Assembly: GCA_913061385.1 (NCBI GenBank)
Contig: CAJXTM010000004.1
Span: 1 to 20,098, forward strand
DNA length: 20,098 nt
Origin: an uncultured Rhodopirellula sp.
Lineage (GTDB): Bacteria; Planctomycetota; Planctomycetia; Pirellulales; Pirellulaceae
Reading direction: 5' to 3'
Each line of letters opens with the position of its first letter. The first letter of the stretch is position 1. Position numbers and translations under genes: made by a program. Of this stretch, positions 15,867-20,098 are shown one piece after another. The notes beneath the pieces are model-generated. The model did not search any database, was not told the origin of the DNA, and saw only the letters and a list, made by a program, of their open reading frames with translations.

Positions 15867-18224
15867 ATGAACAAGAATGGATTTTGGCAATTTGCCGTCC
15901 TTCTCCTTCCGCTACTGACTTTCTCCCTGTTTTGCGTTGTACCCGCTCATGCGAAGAAAGGTGAAACTGACTGGAGCCTTGGTCCAACCGGTGCGAGAGG
16001 CTTGATTGAAGCATGGAAGCACACGGCCGAGGCTCGGAAAATTGTGATCACTCGAGTTGCAAGCCGCTCACCTGCTGAGGGTGTCTTGAAAGTGGGGGAT
16101 GTGATTGTTGGTGTTGAGGGGCGTGACTTTGGCGGGGATGCACGTATCCAGTTTGCTAACGCGATTATGCGGGCCGAGCGGGAAGAATCTGGTGGTGTTC
16201 TCAGCTTGGTATGTGTGCGAGATGGCGTCAGGAAAATGATTGATCTTCGGCTTCCAGTGATGGGAAGTTACAGTGAGACAGCGCCGTACGATTGCCAGAA
16301 GTCGCAAAAGATTTTCGAGAGTGGCTGTGAAGTCATTGCAAAGAGGGGTATGAGAAGTGTTTCCATACCCAACAGCATCAACGCACTCGCATTGCTGGCA
16401 AGTGGAGAAACACAATATCAACCGCTGTTATCTGATTACGCAAAGAAGGTTGCCAATTATCGGGTGGGGCCAATGGCAACGTGGCATTATGGTTATGCGA
16501 TCACGTTCCTTGCCGAGTATGCGCTCGCGACTGGCGACCAGTCGATCATGCCAGGGCTCCGGCGTTTATCACTCGAGGCAGCTCACGGACAAAGCAAAGT
16601 TGGGACATGGGGGCATCGTTTTGCAATGCCGGATGGTCGGGTGGGGGGCTACGGGTGCATGAATTCTCCCGGAATCCCGTTGACAATCTCTTTGGTTCTG
16701 GCTCGCGAGGCTGGTGTAAAAGATCCGACAATGGATCTTGCGATCGTCCGCTCTGCTCGTTTTCTTCGATGGTATGTCGACAAAGGAGCTATCCCTTACG
16801 GCGATCACTCACCGTGGCCGGGGCACGAGGACAATGGTAAGTGCTCGATGGCTGCCGTGCTTTTTGATCTTCTCGAAGATCGTGAAGCAGCAGAGTTTTT
16901 CGCGAAGATGAGCACCGCTGGTTACGACGAGCGAGAACGCGGGCACACAGGAAACTTCTTCAATATTCTATGGGCCATGCCCGCTGTGTCTCGTTGTGGG
17001 CCGCTGGCTACTGCCGCCTATTGGCGCGAACAGGGATGGTATTACGACTTTGCTCGTCAGTTTGATGGCGGTTTCCGTTATCAGGGTTCGCCTGCGGGTG
17101 AAGAAGAGCATGGTTCATACAAGAACTGGGATAATACTGGAACTTATTTGCTGACGTACGCTTTGCCGTTGAAGAGCCTTTACCTCACAGGGAAGAAGCG
17201 TTGCTCGGTCCCGGCATTGAAACCTGCTGAAGTTGTGCAAGTGATCGCTGCGGGACGAGGTTACTTTTCGAGCAAAGAAAAGGACCGCTATCGTTACAAC
17301 GCCCGCGCCGAGAATGTTTTGCTGAAGGGCTTGTCCAGTTGGTCACCAGCTGCTCGTAAACGCTCCGCTGGGGAACTTGCGAATCGTCAGGGTGAGGTCC
17401 AGGCAACATTGCTAAAACTCGTTGAATCCGATGATCGTTATTCTCGGTACGGGGCGGCTGAGGCGTTGGGTTATGTTGGCCGTAAAGAAAATGCTGATGA
17501 GTGTGTGTCAGCCCTGCTTAAGGCATTTGAGTCGAAAGATTTAACCCTGCGGATTGTTGCCGCAGAGGCTCTGGCGCGAATTGGTCAACCAGCACAAGCA
17601 GCGGTTCCTGCAATGCTTGAACGCTTGGCAGATCCAGACCGCGAGAACGATCCCCGGGGCATGGAACAACGCATCCTTTGCTTCAGTTTGTTTAACCGCC
17701 GTGGCGGTCTGATCGGTAGGTCACTCGATGGGGTAGATCGTGAACTGCTGTTACGAGCGGTTCGCGTTGGGCTGCAGAACGAAGATGGTCGAGCAAGGGG
17801 AAGCCTCGAGACCGTCTACTCCAATCTCACCTACGATGAAATCAAGCCGTTTCTGCCCGCAATTCATCAGGCGATCGTCGAACCCGCACCCAGCGGAATC
17901 ATGTTTGCAAGTGGGATTCGCCTTAGCGGTGTTGAGTTGCTCGCCAAGCATCGAATCCGAGAAGGAATGCCGCTGTGCATTCAGATCATGGAGATCGACA
18001 AGTGGGGGAAGAAGAACCGGATTATAAAATGTTTGAAAACCCTGGAATCTTATGGCTCGGCAGCCAAGCACGTACTGCCTGAGCTTCGGCAACTCGAAAA
18101 AGACTTGCGATCTCACAGCGAGGCTCGGATGCTGTCTACCGTGACCCAACAAGTCACAGCGTTGATCAAGAAAATCGACACGGCCGAGGATACCGCGGAA
18201 CTACGAAGTATCACGGATGCGTGA
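15867..18224 (+). CDS. Secreted PDZ / DUF6288 / HEAT-repeat protein
   Basis: 785 residues from ATG 15867. Signal peptide 1-29 (FAVLLLPLLTFSLFCVVPAHA). Next comes a DWSLGPTGARG segment (35-45) and a PDZ-like domain (about 57-130: ITRVASRSPAEGVLKVGDVIVGVEG), which usually binds protein C-termini. Residues about 135-450 are alpha-helical and Trp/Gly/Tyr-rich (WHYGYAITFLAEYALATGD, GTWGHRFAMPDGRVGGYG, GHTGNFFNILWAMP, FDGGFRYQGSP), resembling alpha/alpha-toroid folds; I associate this layout with DUF6288. Residues about 480-600 are HEAT-like helices (YSRYGAAEALGYVG, LRIVAAEALARIGQPAQAAVPAML), and a helical tail follows. No catalytic residues can be assigned. It lies 37 bases ahead of a sulfatase on the same strand, so the two are probably an operon. 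Confidence 0.85.
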   Translation: MNKNGFWQFAVLLLPLLTFSLFCVVPAHAKKGETDWSLGPTGARGLIEAWKHTAEARKIVITRVASRSPAEGVLKVGDVIVGVEGRDFGGDARIQFANAIMRAEREESGGVLSLVCVRDGVRKMIDLRLPVMGSYSETAPYDCQKSQKIFESGCEVIAKRGMRSVSIPNSINALALLASGETQYQPLLSDYAKKVANYRVGPMATWHYGYAITFLAEYALATGDQSIMPGLRRLSLEAAHGQSKVGTWGHRFAMPDGRVGGYGCMNSPGIPLTISLVLAREAGVKDPTMDLAIVRSARFLRWYVDKGAIPYGDHSPWPGHEDNGKCSMAAVLFDLLEDREAAEFFAKMSTAGYDERERGHTGNFFNILWAMPAVSRCGPLATAAYWREQGWYYDFARQFDGGFRYQGSPAGEEEHGSYKNWDNTGTYLLTYALPLKSLYLTGKKRCSVPALKPAEVVQVIAAGRGYFSSKEKDRYRYNARAENVLLKGLSSWSPAARKRSAGELANRQGEVQATLLKLVESDDRYSRYGAAEALGYVGRKENADECVSALLKAFESKDLTLRIVAAEALARIGQPAQAAVPAMLERLADPDRENDPRGMEQRILCFSLFNRRGGLIGRSLDGVDRELLLRAVRVGLQNEDGRARGSLETVYSNLTYDEIKPFLPAIHQAIVEPAPSGIMFASGIRLSGVELLAKHRIREGMPLCIQIMEIDKWGKKNRIIKCLKTLESYGSAAKHVLPELRQLEKDLRSHSEARMLSTVTQQVTALIKKIDTAEDTAELRSITDA

Positions 18225-18249
18225 TGGGTACCGTGTCCAGTAATCAATT

Positions 18250-18253
18250 GGGA
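18250..18253 (+). promoter_or_regulatory. Shine-Dalgarno site for the second sulfatase
   Basis: GGGA eight bases before ATG 18262, inside the 37-base gap after the preceding gene. Supports separate initiation within one transcript. Confidence 0.5.
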
Positions 18254-18261
18254 ACTTAGAA

Positions 18262-19692
18262 ATGTTACAACCTGGATTTCATGGCCTTCAGGCCGTTATC
18301 ATCAGTCTTTGCATATGTTGTGGGAGTTTGTTGGCGGACGAATCCGATGCAGGCGTGAAAACACCAAACATTGTCTTGATCATGGCGGATGATCTCGGCT
18401 GGAAAGACCTGCATTGCTATGGCAATGACAGGCTCGATACACCCAATATTGATCGACTGGCGAGACAAGGCTTGTTGTTTACGGATGCCTACTCGGCCGC
18501 TGCAGTTTGCACACCGACGCGTGCCGCTTTAATGACGGGTGAATCACCTGCTCGCCTGAATATCACTAATCACGCGGCAGGTCACCCTCCGAAGTTTCAA
18601 AAGCCGGGTACGAATCTGATCACGCCAATTTGGTTGCGTCACCTCCCACTGGAACGTGTGACTTTGGCTGAGCAATTGAAGCAGGCTGGGTATGCGACGG
18701 GATTTGTTGGAAAGTGGCATCTCTCACACCGTAGCCGGTCTGAATCGGGATCCGATCCGAAAGTCCCGTCGGAGGAGGATTTGCGTCCCCAACACCAAGG
18801 CTTTGACGTCAATATTGGCGGGTGTAATTATGGCGGGCCACCCAGCTATTTCAGTCCCTACCGAATTCCCAATCTGAACGGTAAGGCAGACGGCGAGTAC
18901 TTACCTGACAGGTCGGCTGACGAGTGCATCGATTTCATCAAAGGGACGAGAGCTGATGGTGACCGTCCGTTCTTTCTTTGTTGGTGGAATTATTCGGTTC
19001 ACTATCCTTTTCAGGCCCCCGCCGACTTGGTTGCCAAGTATGAAAAAAGAAAAGGCCCCGGCATTGAAAACCCGACCTACGCGGCGATGATCGAGGGAAT
19101 GGATGCATCGATCGGAAAGCTGCTCAAGTCGATTGAACAGCAGGGACTGGATGAGGATACGATCGTGATCTTTACCTCGGACAACGGACCCTTTGCCGCT
19201 AACGTGAAGCCCTTGAGAGGCGAGAAAGGCCACCTTTACGAAGGCGGAATCCGAGTGCCGTTGATTGTTCGCTGGCCCGGTCACGTAGAACCAGCGACAA
19301 GGACAGCGATGCCTGTGATCACCATGGATGTTCACGCCACGATTCTCGAAGCTACACATCTGAAATCCGACCCGTCCAACACGCCGGATGGAATCTCTCT
19401 GTTACCACTGCTCAGAAATGAGTCAGAACTGAAACGTGAGTCAATTTATTTTCACTATCCCAATTACGCGTTTCACAAAGGGAATCGACTTGCCAGCGCG
19501 ATTCGCACGGGTGATTATAAGTTGCTCTGGTTTTACGATGACGATTCGGTTGAGCTCTATGACTTGAAAAAAGACATTAGCGAGTCACAAAACATTGCTG
19601 ATGAAATGCCTGAAAAGACCCGTCAGTTGCGAGAGAAACTTGAGGCATGGCTCAAAAACACCAACGCCAGTCGTCCAGTGCGTGCCAACTGA
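18262..19692 (+). CDS. Type I (formylglycine) sulfatase, CTPTR active site
   Basis: 476 residues from ATG 18262. Short signal peptide (about 1-25, AVIISLCICCGSLLA). Sulfatase hallmarks: NIVLIMADDLGW with D43/D44, active-site CTPTR at 83-87 with Cys83 as the residue converted to formylglycine, GKWH (150-153), WNYSVHYPFQAP with His247, and FTSDNGP with D307/N308. The fourth motif position is Thr instead of the commoner Ser; the sulfatase signature allows this. The shorter C-terminal domain ends with the family-type YDLKKDISESQNIA segment, and there is no EF-hand, unlike the other sulfatase here. Hydrolyses an unknown sulfate ester in the periplasm or outside the cell. Second gene after the PDZ/DUF6288 gene. 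Confidence 0.94.
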   Translation: MLQPGFHGLQAVIISLCICCGSLLADESDAGVKTPNIVLIMADDLGWKDLHCYGNDRLDTPNIDRLARQGLLFTDAYSAAAVCTPTRAALMTGESPARLNITNHAAGHPPKFQKPGTNLITPIWLRHLPLERVTLAEQLKQAGYATGFVGKWHLSHRSRSESGSDPKVPSEEDLRPQHQGFDVNIGGCNYGGPPSYFSPYRIPNLNGKADGEYLPDRSADECIDFIKGTRADGDRPFFLCWWNYSVHYPFQAPADLVAKYEKRKGPGIENPTYAAMIEGMDASIGKLLKSIEQQGLDEDTIVIFTSDNGPFAANVKPLRGEKGHLYEGGIRVPLIVRWPGHVEPATRTAMPVITMDVHATILEATHLKSDPSNTPDGISLLPLLRNESELKRESIYFHYPNYAFHKGNRLASAIRTGDYKLLWFYDDDSVELYDLKKDISESQNIADEMPEKTRQLREKLEAWLKNTNASRPVRAN

Positions 19693-20051
19693 GTGCAACC
19701 AGAAGCGATCGAGGCGACTTGCAGTTCGAGTGGATCTGGTGAATGGAGCACTCGGGATTTTCGAGCATTCATAGGTCGTAGGGGCAGGGGATTTGCAGGC
19801 GTTCCACCGACCTCGTGACAGTGTTTTTGATTCAATCATTGGCAATGCCCAAACGATTGCGGCAGTGAATCAGTACCGACCCACCGGCTCGCAGGATGTT
19901 GTGCAGGTGTCTAGGAAAGAGTTGTTGGGTGGCATCTGCGAGCGGCTTTACTACCGGGGAAGCCTGGCAACGAGTGGCTGCTATTGTTCGGTCTGTTGTT
20001 TTCTTCATCGGATTGAAAATAAGCGGTGTGTTTCTTTGCGGACTACACCAC
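19693..20051. other. Right flank, no recognisable gene
   Basis: About 360 bases after the sulfatase. A plus-strand reading from TTG 19793 remains open to the end, but its last codons are adapter and the genomic part shows no family I know. A weak CTCG/CGAG stem is present near 19759-19773. Nothing else seen. Confidence 0.45.
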
Positions 20052-20098
20052 CTGTCTCTTATACACATCTGACGCTGCCGACGACTCCTTACGTGTAG
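20052..20098 (-). other. Sequencing adapter: Nextera mosaic end, i5 index and P5 tail
   Basis: 20052-20070 is CTGTCTCTTATACACATCT, the Tn5 mosaic end. 20071-20084 is the read-1 tail, 20085-20092 (CTCCTTAC) is the complement of an i5 index GTAAGGAG, and 20093-20098 (GTGTAG) begins the P5 complement. Not genomic. Readings that enter it acquire tails such as SYTHLTLPT or, on the other strand, MCIRDR. Confidence 0.97.

Noticed and set aside
19793..20098. Plus-strand reading to the right end
   Set aside because: Its C-terminus is translated sequencing adapter and its genomic part has no recognisable family.

Overview
The window is bacterial DNA whose gene content points to a marine planctomycete of the Pirellulaceae (Rhodopirellula-like). 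The evidence is a secreted dockerin/SdrD_B protein with the planctomycete N-terminal 'ET-LDAR-LLA' type motif, two formylglycine sulfatases, a SASA-type esterase, a DUF1080-like beta-sandwich protein, a DUF4159 protein, a PhoD-like phosphatase remnant and a PDZ/DUF6288/HEAT protein. This is family-level inference; there is no rRNA or marker gene to name the organism. Bases 1-48 and 20052-20098 are not genomic. They are Illumina Nextera adapter, index and P7/P5 primer tails, so the real insert is about 49-20051.

Layout. 509-3118 (+) encodes a large secreted calcium-rich modular protein with a serine-hydrolase-like C-terminus. Convergent with it, 3208-6282 (-) is a three-gene unit: EF-hand sulfatase, small two-helix membrane protein, DUF4159 protein. 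A 460-bp divergent region with a 13-bp tandem repeat follows. Then come 6746-7444 (+), a secreted beta-sandwich protein, and 7788-8996 (+), an EF-hand SASA esterase, separated by a hairpin. On the minus strand are a secreted endonuclease/exonuclease/phosphatase-fold enzyme (9063-9884) and a secreted protein with a GH134-like domain and two CBM2-like domains (10536-12164), which ends in a 14-bp stem-loop. After a nearly empty kilobase comes an APH/choline-kinase-like kinase (13154-14158, +). A repeat-rich 1.7-kb interval follows and holds a decayed PhoD-like phosphatase pseudogene (14815 to about 15690, -). Last is a two-gene operon (15867-19692, +): PDZ/DUF6288/HEAT protein, then a second sulfatase with a CTPTR active site.

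How the genes fit together. Most products carry signal peptides and act on sulfated, acylated or polymeric carbohydrate or on phosphate esters: two sulfatases, one esterase, a probable mannanase with cellulose/mannan-binding modules, two lectin- or adhesin-like proteins, and a lost PhoD phosphatase. The region looks like a loose periplasmic/extracellular polysaccharide-processing neighbourhood rather than one tight operon, and no SusCD-type importer is present. Calcium-binding modules (dockerin, EF-hand, TSP3-like acidic loops) recur in three of the secreted proteins. Perfect short tandem repeats with 8-, 13-, 15- and 18-bp units occur at five loci. I see no CRISPR array, transposase, phage gene, tRNA or rRNA. 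I found no convincing undescribed defence or mobile system; the least-described units are the sulfatase/2-TM/DUF4159 operon and the DUF6288-sulfatase pair.
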